A DNA stretch of 64,000 nucleotides from Mucilaginibacter daejeonensis (GCF_020783335.1 NZ_CP086068.1:3906001-3970000); one strand, 5' to 3'; counted from the stretch's first letter, positions 13,415-22,866 are shown. Made by a program: numbers and translations. Notes: generated by a model from the letters alone, not told the origin.

Positions 13415-16192
13415 ATGAAGAACCTTTTCCTATGCCTGTTAACCTTACTGCTGTTCACGGTTCATGCGTCAATGGCGCAGGGCCCTGCTTTGCCCTCAGG
13501 TATCAAGCAACTGGTGCGACAGGTGAACGATCAGGCCACTAATGCGGCGGCAGAGCAGATCTACATTCATACCGACAGGCCAGCATACAATGCGGGCGAT
13601 ACCTTGTGGTTCAAAGCCTACGTGTTCGATCGGGCGTTATGGCAGTCATCGGTCAAGAGCGGGGTGCTGTATTTTGAGTTGGCCAATGATAGCGACCGTG
13701 TGGTGAAACGCGCGATGCTACCCATCTATTGGGGTCTGGGGCTTGGCAATGTGCCCCTCGACTCTGAAACTTTTGCACAGGGTGGCTACACCCTTCGGGC
13801 GTACACCAACTGGATGCGCAATTTTCCCGAGCAGGTGGTATTCAAACAACGTTTCTACATCTCCAACGCCAAAGGCAATGACCGCATATTTGACCAACGC
13901 GCAACCATTGCGCAAGTGGGCAATAAACAGAACGTGAAGCTGAGCCTGCATGTAGGCCAAATGGACCGGTCGGCCGTGATGCTGCGCGATATGCAGCTAC
14001 GGGTGACAGATGGACGGCGCACCGTTGTCAAAAGCAAGGTAACTACCGACCTGAGCGGCATAATCGACGTGAACTTTGACGTACCCGAAAAAGTGAACCT
14101 CAAGGCACTGTCCCTGACCCTACAGGACATTGACAAGACCGGCGAGGCGCCCCGCATCGTGATGCCTATCTTGTTCGACCGTGCCGAGAACATGGACATA
14201 CAATTTATGCCCGAAGGTGGTAAGCTGGTGGCCGGCCTCCCGGCGGTGGTAGGTTTCAAGGCCATCAATGAGTATGGAGCGGGTGTCGATGTTAGTGGCG
14301 AGATACGGGATAGCAAGGCTCAAGTGGTCACCACGTTCCGCAGCAACTACAAGGGCATTGGCGCGCTGTCGTTCATGCCGCAGGCAGGAGAAATCTATAC
14401 GGCAAGGGTGAAGTTACCCAATGGTTCGTTCAAAACCTATCCGCTCCCTGCCGTGGCGGCATCAGGACTTTCCTTGATGGTACGCAACTCTTATGGTTCG
14501 GATACCTGCTCGATAGCGCTGTCGGCCACACCCGACGTGGTAAGTTCGGGCAAGGTGTTCTATCTCATGGGCCTTTCGCGCGGGTTGGTGTGCTATGGCG
14601 CGGCTATACAAGCCAACAAATTACCGATGAACATCCACATCTCCAACAAGCTATTTCCCAGCGGTGTGGCGCGTTTTATTGTGACGGACGCCAATTACCA
14701 ACCCACTAACGAACGCTTGGCCTACATGGACCATGCCGATGATCTGCAGATCAGGGTGAGTACGCATAAGTCCTCCTACCTGCAGCGGGACAGTGTATCT
14801 ATGGAGCTGGCCGTGACCGATAAGGACGGCGCACCGGTACAAGGCAGCTTTTCACTGGCCGTGACCGACGACACGCAGGTAGATACTGACAGTCTGAAAT
14901 ATAATAGCATGGCGATGGCCCTGCGCTACACCGGCGTACTAAAGGGCGATGTGGAAACACCCGGCTATTACGCCCACGCATCGTCGTCGCCGGTAAAATG
15001 GCAGCAGTTAGACCAGTTGTTGCTCACCCAAGGGTGGGTAGGCTACGAATGGGCCGATGCGTTAAAGGCTCCGGCCACGCCGCAGTACCAGGCCGAGAAA
15101 GAACCGCTGATCACCGGCAAGGTCACTAACATCTTCAACAAACCAGTGGCAGGTTCGGGCGTCACCTTGTTCTCCAAAAAGCCCACCATGTTCACCGATA
15201 CCGTGACCGACCAGCGGGGCGTATTCACCTTTCAGCACATCCCGGTGTCTGACACGGCCATATACTTCATTCAGGCCAAAAATAAGCGCGGCAAGAGCTT
15301 CAATGTGGGCATTGATATGGAAGACCGTAAACCACCTGTATTCGCGTCGAACACCACACGTACCATCCCGTGGTTCATGAATATCGACAGTACGGCATTC
15401 GTATCTAAAAAGAAACAAATGACCTTAAAGGCCGAGCAGCAACGGATCAGCCGGGGAACTTTGCTCAAAGCGGTAGAGGTGAAGGCCAAAAAGGTGGTGA
15501 GAGGTAGCAAGAACATCAACGGCCCCGGCGAGGCCGACATCATTATTGATCAGGAGACCATGGAACGGTCAGGGCGGATGAGCCTGCGTGAACTGCTGGA
15601 AAGGAACGTGAAAGGCTTTGCATTGATCTACAAAAAAGGATACCCATTTTGGGTGGTGAGTATGACACCGCTTAAACTCATAATCGATGGGATAGACGTG
15701 GACTCTACTAAACCTGAGACCATCTCCAGGTATGAATACCTGAAAGAGTACCTGGATTACTACGACGCCGAAGAGATCAAGGGTATCGAATTGATGACCT
15801 CACCCGGGAACCAGTCCAAATATGACTCGGCTTTCCTACCGCCGCTGGCACAGCCCTGGCAAACCGTATATATTGAGATCACTACCCGCAGCGGTTCCGG
15901 GCCTTTCCTGAAAAAAGCGGTAGGCACTTATGTATATCGTCCGCTGCCCTTCATGCTGCCTAAGCAATTTTACGCGCCCAAATACCGCCGCGACCCAAAA
16001 CCCGACATGACCGACATCAGGGCCACTGTGCACTGGGAGCCCAACATCATCACCAATAAAGATGGCAAGGCCACGGTAAGCTTTTACACGGCCGATGATA
16101 TCGGCACTTACACCATACGCATAGAGGGGGCTGACATGGCCGGCAGCGTAGGCTCCTATACAGGCAAGATCAAAGTAAAACGCGGCTCGTGA
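13415..16192 (+). CDS. Large MG2/TonB-plug surface protein
   Basis: The ATG at 13415 gives 925 residues with a signal peptide (KNLFLCLLTLLLFTVHASMAQ); an upstream start would hide it. An MG2-type macroglobulin domain follows (EQIYIHTDRPAYNAGDTLWF, about residues 40-60), then beta-rich repeats, a carboxypeptidase-regulatory-like fold (ITGKVTNIFNKPVAGSGVTL near 560) and a TonB-receptor plug-like segment near 700-770 (IIIDQETMERSGRMSLRELL). There is no C-terminal beta barrel, so it is not a classical TonB receptor. Such proteins sit in the outer membrane or periplasm of Bacteroidota; the substrate is unknown. It is transcribed away from the tRNA and marks the return to core chromosome. Confidence 0.8.
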   Translation: MKNLFLCLLTLLLFTVHASMAQGPALPSGIKQLVRQVNDQATNAAAEQIYIHTDRPAYNAGDTLWFKAYVFDRALWQSSVKSGVLYFELANDSDRVVKRAMLPIYWGLGLGNVPLDSETFAQGGYTLRAYTNWMRNFPEQVVFKQRFYISNAKGNDRIFDQRATIAQVGNKQNVKLSLHVGQMDRSAVMLRDMQLRVTDGRRTVVKSKVTTDLSGIIDVNFDVPEKVNLKALSLTLQDIDKTGEAPRIVMPILFDRAENMDIQFMPEGGKLVAGLPAVVGFKAINEYGAGVDVSGEIRDSKAQVVTTFRSNYKGIGALSFMPQAGEIYTARVKLPNGSFKTYPLPAVAASGLSLMVRNSYGSDTCSIALSATPDVVSSGKVFYLMGLSRGLVCYGAAIQANKLPMNIHISNKLFPSGVARFIVTDANYQPTNERLAYMDHADDLQIRVSTHKSSYLQRDSVSMELAVTDKDGAPVQGSFSLAVTDDTQVDTDSLKYNSMAMALRYTGVLKGDVETPGYYAHASSSPVKWQQLDQLLLTQGWVGYEWADALKAPATPQYQAEKEPLITGKVTNIFNKPVAGSGVTLFSKKPTMFTDTVTDQRGVFTFQHIPVSDTAIYFIQAKNKRGKSFNVGIDMEDRKPPVFASNTTRTIPWFMNIDSTAFVSKKKQMTLKAEQQRISRGTLLKAVEVKAKKVVRGSKNINGPGEADIIIDQETMERSGRMSLRELLERNVKGFALIYKKGYPFWVVSMTPLKLIIDGIDVDSTKPETISRYEYLKEYLDYYDAEEIKGIELMTSPGNQSKYDSAFLPPLAQPWQTVYIEITTRSGSGPFLKKAVGTYVYRPLPFMLPKQFYAPKYRRDPKPDMTDIRATVHWEPNIITNKDGKATVSFYTADDIGTYTIRIEGADMAGSVGSYTGKIKVKRGS

Positions 16193-16672
16193 TCAGCGGG
16201 CGTTTTTAAGATAAAGCAGTGTATTGAAGAGGCTATCCACCCGCTCGGCGCTCATATCGCGCAGCGGGATCCTCATGGTGGTCGACATCGAATCGACGTT
16301 GCCTTTAGGGTCGTTGAAGGTTTGCACGATCACATCGTCGGCCTTGGTGCGGATGCGGAGCATTCCCCTGCTCACATTGCCCAGGTAATCCATATCCTTA
16401 AAGCTGCGCAGGTTGAACGAGTAGTATTCCTGCTTGCCGGTAGCATACGTTTTACGGAAGCGTAAAAAGGAGTCATCAGTGAGCTTAAAGTCCCAGCCTT
16501 TAAGCTTAGCCTCGGCTAAGTGATCAAAGTTCTGGTAAAAGCACCGGCTCCCCCACTCAATGGCGCTCATCTTATCCAAATGGTAACTACCATAGGTAAA
16601 ACCGCTGGCCACGCTCAGCACCGCGCCACCCAAAAGCAAACTTTTAAGCCTGGCAAAACCTGATGTGATCAT
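16193..16672 (-). CDS. Hypothetical exported or membrane-anchored protein
   Basis: A 159-residue protein with an N-terminal hydrophobic segment (about 10-28, SLLLGGAVLSVASGFTYGSY) that may be a signal anchor. The rest is soluble, with repeated basic-aromatic strands (FLRFRKTYATGKQEYYSFNL) and conserved-looking glycine turns. I recognise no family. Its stop codon is directly adjacent to the stop of the MG2-plug gene, so the two converge without any spacer. Function unknown. Confidence 0.6.
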   Translation of the reverse strand: MITSGFARLKSLLLGGAVLSVASGFTYGSYHLDKMSAIEWGSRCFYQNFDHLAEAKLKGWDFKLTDDSFLRFRKTYATGKQEYYSFNLRSFKDMDYLGNVSRGMLRIRTKADDVIVQTFNDPKGNVDSMSTTMRIPLRDMSAERVDSLFNTLLYLKNAR

Positions 16673-16708
16673 GACAACAGACCCTTCCTATTCAATTTAC
16701 AAATTTGG

Positions 16709-16716
16709 TACATTTG
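16709..16716 (+). promoter_or_regulatory. Bacteroidota -7 element
   Basis: TACATTTG matches the TAnnTTTG consensus exactly. It ends only four bases before the ATG at 16720, so the transcript would be nearly leaderless. No clear -33 TTG is seen at the usual distance. Confidence 0.45.
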
Positions 16717-16719
16717 CGT

Positions 16720-17205
16720 ATGCGATTTTCTGAGAACTCAAGAGTTTGGATATACCAGTCGAACAAAGCGTTAAACGATCAGCAGGCTGAAGAGTTACAG
16801 CAAAAGCTGAACGATTTTACACAAAGCTGGACCGCCCATGACCACCAGTTGCTGGCCGGTGCGCAGGTCAAGTACAACCGCTTCATCATCCTGGTGGTAG
16901 ATGAAAGCCAGGCCGGTGCCAGCGGCTGCTCGATAGACAAGTCGGTGCGTTTCCTGAAAGACATCGAGACCGAGTTCGGTATCGACCTTTTCGACCGCTT
17001 CAACCTTGCCTACCGCGACGGTGAACAAATACTATCGGCACCCCGCGCCCAGTTTGAGGAACTGATCAGTAACGGCAAGATCACCGCCGATACCATCGTA
17101 TTCAACAACCTGGTGAAAGACCTTAACGAACTGCAGACCAAATGGGAAGTACCACTCAAGAACAGCTGGCATCAGCAAATGTTCGGCAAACTATTAGCTA
17201 TATAA
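16720..17205 (+). CDS. Conserved Bacteroidota protein, ~160 aa
   Basis: The ATG at 16720 gives 161 residues (MRFSENSRVWIYQSNKAL...); a TTG 15 bases upstream overlaps the promoter element and is unlikely. The protein matches a conserved cytosolic Bacteroidota family often labelled 'ABC transporter ATPase' in databases, but it has no Walker A or B motif, so that label is probably wrong. Recognisable features are VWIYQSNRxL, a QLLAGAQVKYNRFIILVVDE strand region, a GCSIDKSVRFLKDIE segment and a C-terminal W near the end. Function is unknown. It is monocistronic and ends at a strong terminator. Confidence 0.75.
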   Translation: MRFSENSRVWIYQSNKALNDQQAEELQQKLNDFTQSWTAHDHQLLAGAQVKYNRFIILVVDESQAGASGCSIDKSVRFLKDIETEFGIDLFDRFNLAYRDGEQILSAPRAQFEELISNGKITADTIVFNNLVKDLNELQTKWEVPLKNSWHQQMFGKLLAI

Positions 17206-17208
17206 AAT

Positions 17209-17241
17209 GAGTGCTTAGCTTCATCAGCTAAGCACTCTTTG
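17209..17241 (+). terminator. Intrinsic terminator
   Basis: A perfect 12-bp stem (GAGTGCTTAGCT / AGCTAAGCACTC) with a TCATC loop, followed by TTTGTTTTT. Confidence 0.9.
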
Positions 17242-17258
17242 TTTTTAGAATTGATGCT

Positions 17259-17672
17259 TTACTTGGTCAATTCGACCGCGATGGAAGGATGATCATTCAA
17301 CAGTTGGGCAATGAAGCCTGTTCTGTCTTTGGGTGACACCATGATGGTGTCATATTTCCCGTAAGCAATCTCCAGCCTGTCCAAAGAGATCGCCGGAGCA
17401 CTTAACGGGTTCCGCGTCGCCTTGACGCTTTTGATCGTATTCGCATCGATATTTAAATTCACAAAGAACCCGCTCTTGACCACCAACTCATCTTAATTTA
17501 AAAGGTAAAAGGTCGTTTTGAACGTATAAGCGATAAGCGCTCCTATTATGCTCACGATCATAACTCCCACCCATGCCTCTTTGACCACCATTAACACGTC
17601 CGTACCGATCAGGATCAGCGCTACGGGAAGCGCTATCTCCAGCCCGATCTAGGAGTTATACCTGGTGAACAT
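17259..17672 (-). pseudogene. PH-domain (YyaB/bPH_4-like) membrane protein, two nonsense codons
   Basis: Read from an ATG at 17672, the frame gives MFTRYNS, then a TAG (17649-17651), IGLEIALPVALILIG and a second hydrophobic segment VGVMIVSIIGALIAY, then TTFYLLN, a TAA (17493-17495), and DELVVKSG followed by KATRNPLSAPAISLDRLEI and an ISPKD-type ending. The order of two membrane segments plus this C-terminal motif is that of small bacterial PH-domain proteins of the YyaB type. Both stops are in frame with no shift, so the gene is decayed by point mutation. The 75-residue piece after the second stop could in principle be made from a TTG, but would lack the membrane anchor. It lies 12 bases downstream of manA. 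Confidence 0.75.
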
Positions 17673-17684
17673 CAGGTCGGCTAA

Positions 17685-18665
17685 TTAAGCGATGTAGCTT
17701 TCCAGTATCTTGAAGCCACCTTCGGTGGTCAGTTCCACCTTATCTACGGTGTTAGGCAGCAGGATGCTGTCACCCATCTTCACCTCGTAGCTTTCGCCAT
17801 TGTAATTGATGGTGTAGGCACCTTGCAAACACACGTGGATCACGAATGAATCAAACGCAGAGTAGTCCTTGCTCACGTTCTCGGTGTAGTCCAATACGTT
17901 GGTGGTAAAGTACTCGCAGCTTACCAGTGGCACATCCTCGTTCTTTTTAGGGGTGTACTCGGTGCGGTAGTTCGGGTATTTTTTGTAGTCGATAGCGGCC
18001 AAGGCCTCTTCAGTATGCAATTCGCGTTTGTTGCCGTGATCATCAACACGGTCAAAATCGTAAATGCGGTAGGTGATGTCTGATGTTTGCTGTATCTCAG
18101 CGATAAGTAAACCTTTGCCTATGGTGTGCACACGGCCAGCAGGTAAAAAGAAAACATCACCGGCCTTTACCTCTTCGCGGTTCAGTATATCGGTCAGGTG
18201 GCCGCTGTTCAGTTTCTCTACATACTCGTCCTGATCCACATCTTTGTTAAAGCCTGAGATCAGGCTCGAGCCCGGGTCAGCTTCGATCACATACCACATT
18301 TCGGTCTTGCCAAATGAGTTATGGCGTTTTTTGGCCAGCTCGTCGTTCGGATGTACCTGTATAGAAAGATCATCATTGGCATCGATGAATTTTACGAGCA
18401 GCGGGAACTCATCACCAAAACGCTCATACACTTTCTTACCTACTAATTCGTCCTTGTACTGTACCAGCAGATCAGCCAATGACTCGCCACTTAAAGCGCC
18501 GCCATCAACTACCGACACGTCAGACTTAACGCCCGATATCTCCCAGGTCTCGCCGCAATTTGGCAGATCACCAAAGTCTTTATGTAAATAGGTCTTGATC
18601 TTTTGGCCGCCCCAGATCTTGTCTTTGTAAATGGTCTTAAATTTTAGTGGATAGAGTGTTGACAT
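17685..18665 (-). CDS. manA: Mannose-6-phosphate isomerase, type I
   Basis: A 326-residue enzyme interconverting fructose-6-phosphate and mannose-6-phosphate, the entry to GDP-mannose. Zinc-site and family motifs are present: KIWGGQKIKTYL near the start, LPNCGETWEIS, IQVHPNDELA near residue 102, KTEMWYVIEA near 120, and the cupin segment DVFFLPAGRVHTIGKGLLIAEIQQTSD around 170-190. The length and N-terminal PLKFKTIYKDKIWG match the short bacterial class. In this window it would supply GDP-mannose and GDP-fucose for the exopolysaccharide locus. The gene is followed by a decayed PH-domain gene. Confidence 0.93.
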   Translation of the reverse strand: MSTLYPLKFKTIYKDKIWGGQKIKTYLHKDFGDLPNCGETWEISGVKSDVSVVDGGALSGESLADLLVQYKDELVGKKVYERFGDEFPLLVKFIDANDDLSIQVHPNDELAKKRHNSFGKTEMWYVIEADPGSSLISGFNKDVDQDEYVEKLNSGHLTDILNREEVKAGDVFFLPAGRVHTIGKGLLIAEIQQTSDITYRIYDFDRVDDHGNKRELHTEEALAAIDYKKYPNYRTEYTPKKNEDVPLVSCEYFTTNVLDYTENVSKDYSAFDSFVIHVCLQGAYTINYNGESYEVKMGDSILLPNTVDKVELTTEGGFKILESYIA

Positions 18666-18746
18666 GTTCGTTCGATTGAAATACGTGCTAAATTAAACAT
18701 ACCAATACAAAACCGGCAAAATAGTTTTGCAGATGTGCTAACTTGA

Positions 18747-19448
18747 TCAGGCGATACCGAGTTGAGCGGCAGGCCTTAGCCTTGCAGGGTTCAATACCAA
18801 AGCCAGCACGGCCATGGCCAACGTATGCAAGTACACCAGATCGGGCACGCCTAACCACCTGCGGGTAGATAGCCATCCGCTATGCAATACCATGCCCAGC
18901 AGCTTGAACTCGTACAGGTACATGATCGGCATGGGCAATATGCAAAAGGCCAGCAGCACCCATACTTTGCGATCATTGGTCATGCGCTTATACAGCATTA
19001 GGATCGGTGGTAGGGTGAGTGAGGCCACGATCGCAAAGCCAAGTATCCGGCATCCCCAAGGGCCTATGTGAGGCAGCAGCAGTGCTTTCAAAACAGTGAT
19101 CTCATCGCCCCCACCTATAGCAGCGGTGAACAGACGGGCGAACACCAGGTTACCCATAACTAGCACAAAGGCAAATGGCCAATAGCGGGCATCGTTCTTC
19201 CGGAATATCAAGTGACCCGTCCAGATCATGGCGTAGCTGAACACGGGGCCGGCAAGCGTGGCCAGGTAGGTATATTGAGAGTTGTTACATTGGGCTCCTG
19301 TGGTCCAAAGGTTCAGGTCGATCTGCCGGCCTGCGCAGCCGCAAACCAGCTGCACCACAAAAAGGTGAGCCATTTCGTGCAGTTGCCCGAGCACAAAAAT
19401 AGACGCCATAATGGCGATGCAATAGCGTAAGGTGTAAGGTATATTCAT
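18747..19448 (-). CDS. M50-like membrane protein with HExxH
   Basis: A 233-residue integral membrane protein with about six hydrophobic segments. The first one ends in LHEMAH (HExxH, near residue 23), placed inside or at the edge of a membrane helix as in site-2-protease-like M50 peptidases, and YLATLAGPVFSYAM near 62 resembles the family's glycine/proline loop. The usual second motif with a metal-ligand aspartate (NxxPxxxLDG) is not evident, so catalytic activity is uncertain. The gene stands alone upstream of manA on the same strand. Confidence 0.6.
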   Translation of the reverse strand: MNIPYTLRYCIAIMASIFVLGQLHEMAHLFVVQLVCGCAGRQIDLNLWTTGAQCNNSQYTYLATLAGPVFSYAMIWTGHLIFRKNDARYWPFAFVLVMGNLVFARLFTAAIGGGDEITVLKALLLPHIGPWGCRILGFAIVASLTLPPILMLYKRMTNDRKVWVLLAFCILPMPIMYLYEFKLLGMVLHSGWLSTRRWLGVPDLVYLHTLAMAVLALVLNPARLRPAAQLGIA

Positions 19449-19511
19449 TGTTCTTTAGGTCTGTCGGCTCTGACGCCGGTCCGGCCCAACAGGTTACACC
19501 TCAAAACATAA

Positions 19512-19539
19512 AGCCCCGCCTGAATGATCGGGCGGGGCT
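19512..19539 (-). terminator. Terminator of icd
   Basis: A 9-bp GC-rich perfect stem (AGCCCCGCC / GGCGGGGCT) 28 bases beyond the icd stop, followed on the minus strand by TTATGTTTTGA. Confidence 0.8.
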
Positions 19540-19566
19540 CATGCTATTATAAAAGCTTAAAGGATA

Positions 19567-20796
19567 TTATTTACCCAGTTTAGCTTTCAGGTTCTCGTTG
19601 ATCGCTTCCAGGAACTCTTCAGTGTACAAGTAATCTACACCGTGCTCAACCTTAGGCTTAATGGTGATGGCAAGGTCCTTGGTCATTTTGCCGCTTTCAA
19701 CAGTTTCGATACAAACCTGCTCTAAAGTGTGGCAAAAATCGATCAGCTCCTGGTTGTTGTCCAGTTTACCACGGAACTCTAAACCACGGGTCCAGGCAAA
19801 GATCGAAGCGATCGGGTTGGTAGAGGTCGGGTTGCCTTTTTGGTGTTCCCGGTAGTGACGGGTCACGGTACCGTGTGCAGCCTCAGCTTCCATCACAGTG
19901 CCATCAGGAGTAACCAAAGTAGAGGTCATTAAACCTAATGAACCAAAACCTTGAGCTACGGTATCTGACTGTACGTCGCCGTCATAGTTCTTACAAGCCC
20001 AAACAAAGTTACCGTTCCATTTCAAGGCCGAAGCGACCATGTCATCGATCAAACGGTGCTCGTAAACGATACCTTTCTCGGCAAACTTAGCTTTGTAATC
20101 TGCTTGGTAGATCTCTTCAAAGATGTCTTTGAAACGACCGTCATATTTTTTCAGGATGGTATTCTTGGTAGACAGGTATAATGGCCAGCCTTTCATCAAT
20201 GCCTGGTTAAAGCAAGCATGAGCAAAACCACGGATAGACTCGTCGGTATTGTACATAGCCAAAGCAACGCCATCGCTTTTGAAGTTGAACACCTCGAATG
20301 ATTGCTCGTCGCTGCCATCTTCGGGAGTGAAGGTGATGGTCAGTTTACCTTTGCCTTTAGTAACAAAATCGGTAGCGCGGTACTGATCGCCAAAAGCATG
20401 ACGACCGATGCATATAGGAGCGGTCCAGTTTGGAACTAAACGTGGTACGTTGTTCATTACAATAGGCTCGCGGAAAACGGTACCGTCCAATATGTTACGG
20501 ATGGTTCCGTTAGGCGATTTCCACATTTGCTTCAGGCCGAACTCTTCAACACGGGCTTCGTCAGGAGTGATGGTAGCACATTTGATACCTACACCGTATT
20601 GTTTGATCGCGTTGGCAGCATCAATGGTCACCTGATCGTTGGTCTCATCACGATACTCGATACCAAGGTCATAGTATTTGATGTCCAGATCCAGGTAAGG
20701 CACGATCAGTTTGTCTTTGATAAATTGCCAGATGATGCGGGTCATCTCGTCGCCATCCAGTTCAACTACCGGATTTTCTACTTTAATTTTTGACAT
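19567..20796 (-). CDS. icd: NADP-dependent isocitrate dehydrogenase
   Basis: A 409-residue TCA-cycle enzyme converting isocitrate to 2-oxoglutarate with NADPH formation. The sequence is of the eukaryote-like homodimeric type: [14 protein letters not shown] at the start, [20 protein letters not shown] (substrate-binding serine and arginines, about residues 93-113), [20 protein letters not shown] and [20 protein letters not shown] (metal-binding aspartates near 252-280), and [13 protein letters not shown] for NADP binding. The start ATG is well supported. A terminator follows and a TAnnTTTG element lies about 40 bases upstream. Confidence 0.96.
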   Translation of the reverse strand: MSKIKVENPVVELDGDEMTRIIWQFIKDKLIVPYLDLDIKYYDLGIEYRDETNDQVTIDAANAIKQYGVGIKCATITPDEARVEEFGLKQMWKSPNGTIRNILDGTVFREPIVMNNVPRLVPNWTAPICIGRHAFGDQYRATDFVTKGKGKLTITFTPEDGSDEQSFEVFNFKSDGVALAMYNTDESIRGFAHACFNQALMKGWPLYLSTKNTILKKYDGRFKDIFEEIYQADYKAKFAEKGIVYEHRLIDDMVASALKWNGNFVWACKNYDGDVQSDTVAQGFGSLGLMTSTLVTPDGTVMEAEAAHGTVTRHYREHQKGNPTSTNPIASIFAWTRGLEFRGKLDNNQELIDFCHTLEQVCIETVESGKMTKDLAITIKPKVEHGVDYLYTEEFLEAINENLKAKLGK

Positions 20797-20834
20797 ATCG
20801 GGTTTGTTGTAATTCGATTTTTAATTAAAACGCC

Positions 20835-20842
20835 CAAATATA
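20835..20842 (-). promoter_or_regulatory. -7 element of icd promoter
   Basis: On the minus strand the sequence reads TATATTTG, a full TAnnTTTG match, 39 bases before the icd ATG. A TTG at the proper distance upstream is not evident. Confidence 0.5.
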
Positions 20843-20912
20843 TCACATTATATACACTTTGGTTATCGGCAATTTAATAAATTGCACATCCAGAATACAG
20901 AGCGGCTAACAA

Positions 20913-20943
20913 TTGACAGGTTGCAAACAAAATGTTACTTTTA
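20913..20943 (+). promoter_or_regulatory. Promoter of the 20960 lipoprotein gene
   Basis: TTG at 20913-20915, a 20-base spacer, and TACTTTTA at 20936-20943 fit the Bacteroidota TTG-N19/20-TAnnTTTG pattern except for the last base. The ATG follows 17 bases later. Confidence 0.55.
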
Positions 20944-20959
20944 GTGGCCATAATGATCG

Positions 20960-21415
20960 ATGAAAAAGATATACGCAGTTTTAGCCCTTGTCACTATCCT
21001 GTTCGCCGCGGGCTGTAAACAAGACCCGGCCGTAGTACCCGCTAACCTCCAGAACGCCCAGCTGCTGGGCAAATGGTACCTGACCTCATTGGTGATCGAT
21101 ACTGATGTGGACGGTTCTGTTACCACAGCCGATGCCATTACCGATTTTACCGACCAGGACTACTTTGAATTCAAGACCGGGAATGAGGCCGTATTCTCGT
21201 CAAGCCAGTATGGCAAGCTATTTAAAGGCTACTACTCGGCCAACTCCGACGCCAGCCCGCAAACGCTCAAATTTAAAAGTGGCAGCGTGTTGATCAACTA
21301 CGTTTTAGAAAGCATCGACGATACTGAATTTGTGGTGAATACCTCATCATCATCCACCACAGCTGGTTCAACCACCATTATCACCAGCCATTACACATAC
21401 AGCCGCACCCGGTAA
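20960..21415 (+). CDS. Lipocalin-like lipoprotein
   Basis: A 151-residue protein with a lipoprotein signal (KKIYAVLALVTILFAAGC, lipobox FAAGC, Cys near 19). The mature part opens with LLGKWYLTSLVID, the GxW pattern of lipocalin-like and DUF4923/DUF5004-type Bacteroidota lipoproteins, followed by strand-rich sequence with YFEFKTGNEAVFSS and a Ser/Thr-rich tail. A ligand-binding or envelope function is typical of this fold, but the specific role is unknown. The next gene starts 15 bases after its stop, so the two are co-transcribed. Confidence 0.7.
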   Translation: MKKIYAVLALVTILFAAGCKQDPAVVPANLQNAQLLGKWYLTSLVIDTDVDGSVTTADAITDFTDQDYFEFKTGNEAVFSSSQYGKLFKGYYSANSDASPQTLKFKSGSVLINYVLESIDDTEFVVNTSSSSTTAGSTTIITSHYTYSRTR

Positions 21416-21430
21416 CAGGCATATATTTAT

Positions 21431-22129
21431 ATGAAGAGATATTTATTTACCCTAAGCATTTGCCTGATCAGCTTTTTGGCCAAGGCGCAGTTAGGCTACA
21501 ACTACGCTCAGTATGACCTTGGGGTAAGCGGGGCGCTCAATTACGCCTATACCGATGCCGAGACCATTAAAGGCACGCCTGCGGTGCACCTGCATTTCAC
21601 TTACAACCATACCCCTTTCCTTAATTATATAGCCGAGGTGCAACTGGGCAAACTGGCCGGTGGCGATTCGGTGAACACCCTTTCGGGCCGTCAGTTCAAG
21701 AACAATTATTCGGCGGTATCCTTCAGGGTACAATTACAGGCCGGCGAGCTGATCAACTACGAGAACAGCATGTTCTTCAACGCACTTAAGAATATCTACG
21801 TAAGCAGCGGCATTGGAGTGATCTATAACAATATGGACGAGATACACCGCAACTCCTTATATATACCCGACTATACCTCGACCGGCCGCAACAATAGCAG
21901 CGAGGCGTTCATACCGATCAAATTAGGTTATGAGTTCAAGATCTTTAACAGCTATGATGAGCCTGCCGTAAAGCTTGACCTGGGTTACCAGCATAACCTG
22001 ATACTGGGCGATCAGCTTGACGGTATCAAAGCCGGCATACACAAGGACATGTACAAGCAATTTGTGGTGACGCTCAAATTCGGCATCGGCGGTTATACCT
22101 CATACCGTAAGAGCATCAGGCCTAACTGA
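21431..22129 (+). CDS. Putative outer-membrane beta-barrel protein
   Basis: A 232-residue protein with a signal peptide (KRYLFTLSICLISFLAKAQ) and a mature sequence of alternating hydrophobic/polar strands ending in aromatic residues (VHLHFTYNHTPFLNYIAEV, YEFKIFN, VVTLKFGIGGY). This suggests a small outer-membrane barrel. The 15-base gap to the upstream lipocalin-like lipoprotein gene suggests a pair acting in the outer membrane. No specific family is recognised. Confidence 0.65.
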   Translation: MKRYLFTLSICLISFLAKAQLGYNYAQYDLGVSGALNYAYTDAETIKGTPAVHLHFTYNHTPFLNYIAEVQLGKLAGGDSVNTLSGRQFKNNYSAVSFRVQLQAGELINYENSMFFNALKNIYVSSGIGVIYNNMDEIHRNSLYIPDYTSTGRNNSSEAFIPIKLGYEFKIFNSYDEPAVKLDLGYQHNLILGDQLDGIKAGIHKDMYKQFVVTLKFGIGGYTSYRKSIRPN

Positions 22130-22227
22130 TCCGCGTAGCCGCATCTCCCCTTCTTTCATACCATGGTCGGGCTAAAGTTTAAAACTTTGGCAGGATAAGT
22201 GCTGTTATGTTTTTAAATAACCGACCT

Positions 22228-22722
22228 ATGAAAAACGACGAGACCTTCTACCCTGGGTTCAATGATGAGAACCTGGATAGAGACAAAAAACTGAAAGACA
22301 CACTGGACGCTGAGACCGATGCTCACGACCTTAAATATAACGCCGAGAAAGATAGCTACGAGATAGAAGTAGAAAGCGACGATCCTGACTATGATCCACC
22401 TGCGCTATTCGATACTGCTGCACCTGGTGGCAGCGACTTTGATTCGAGCTATGATGAGGCCAACCCTTATGATGTGGAAGGTGAATACGATAAGGAACGC
22501 TCGATAGAGACCGATGCCGAAGGTTTAGGCATGCATATCGATAGCGGCCACATCGTTGAGCTTGACCCCGTAGATGAATCACTGGCCCGCACCCCTGAGG
22601 ACGATCGCGATGACCTTGACGAAGAAGGCTATCCAAAAAATGATGCCGACCTGGCCGATGGCCTTTCAAAAGATGATAGCGACATTAGCGGTGAAGGTGA
22701 AGATAATGACTATCTGAAATAA
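22228..22722 (+). CDS. Very acidic hypothetical protein
   Basis: A 164-residue protein made mainly of Asp, Glu, Ser and Tyr, with runs such as EVESDDPDYDPPALFDTA and EDDRDDLDEEGYPKNDADL, no hydrophobic core and probably little fixed structure. I chose the ATG at 22228 because the extra seven residues from 22207 (MFLNNRP) do not match the composition. Acidic disordered proteins of this size are conserved in Sphingobacteriaceae without assigned function; binding of cations or basic proteins is a guess. Confidence 0.55.
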   Translation: MKNDETFYPGFNDENLDRDKKLKDTLDAETDAHDLKYNAEKDSYEIEVESDDPDYDPPALFDTAAPGGSDFDSSYDEANPYDVEGEYDKERSIETDAEGLGMHIDSGHIVELDPVDESLARTPEDDRDDLDEEGYPKNDADLADGLSKDDSDISGEGEDNDYLK

Positions 22723-22727
22723 CCTCA

Positions 22728-22866
22728 CCCCGGCCCTCTCCAGAGGAGAGGGAGACGAAAATAGATCTAAATCAAAAGGTCCTCCTTGATCGGAGGACCT
22801 TCTTGTTATTATATCATTAAGCTTTTCAATTACTTCCTCTCCTTTGGAGAGGGCTGGGGAGAGGTA
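22728..22866. repeat. GC-rich palindromic intergenic repeats
   Basis: Two copies of the motif CCCTCTCC...GGAGAGGG type (22734-22753 and about 22836-22864) flank a terminator. Related copies occur near 27386-27520, 28233-28262 and 29110-29228, always between genes. Confidence 0.7.
22776..22801. terminator. Bidirectional terminator
   Basis: A 10-bp stem AAGGTCCTCC / GGAGGACCTT with TTGATC loop, between the convergent acidic-protein and dnaX genes. Confidence 0.8.

Noticed and set aside
16720..17205. ABC transporter ATPase label
   Set aside because: No Walker A, Walker B or signature motif is present.
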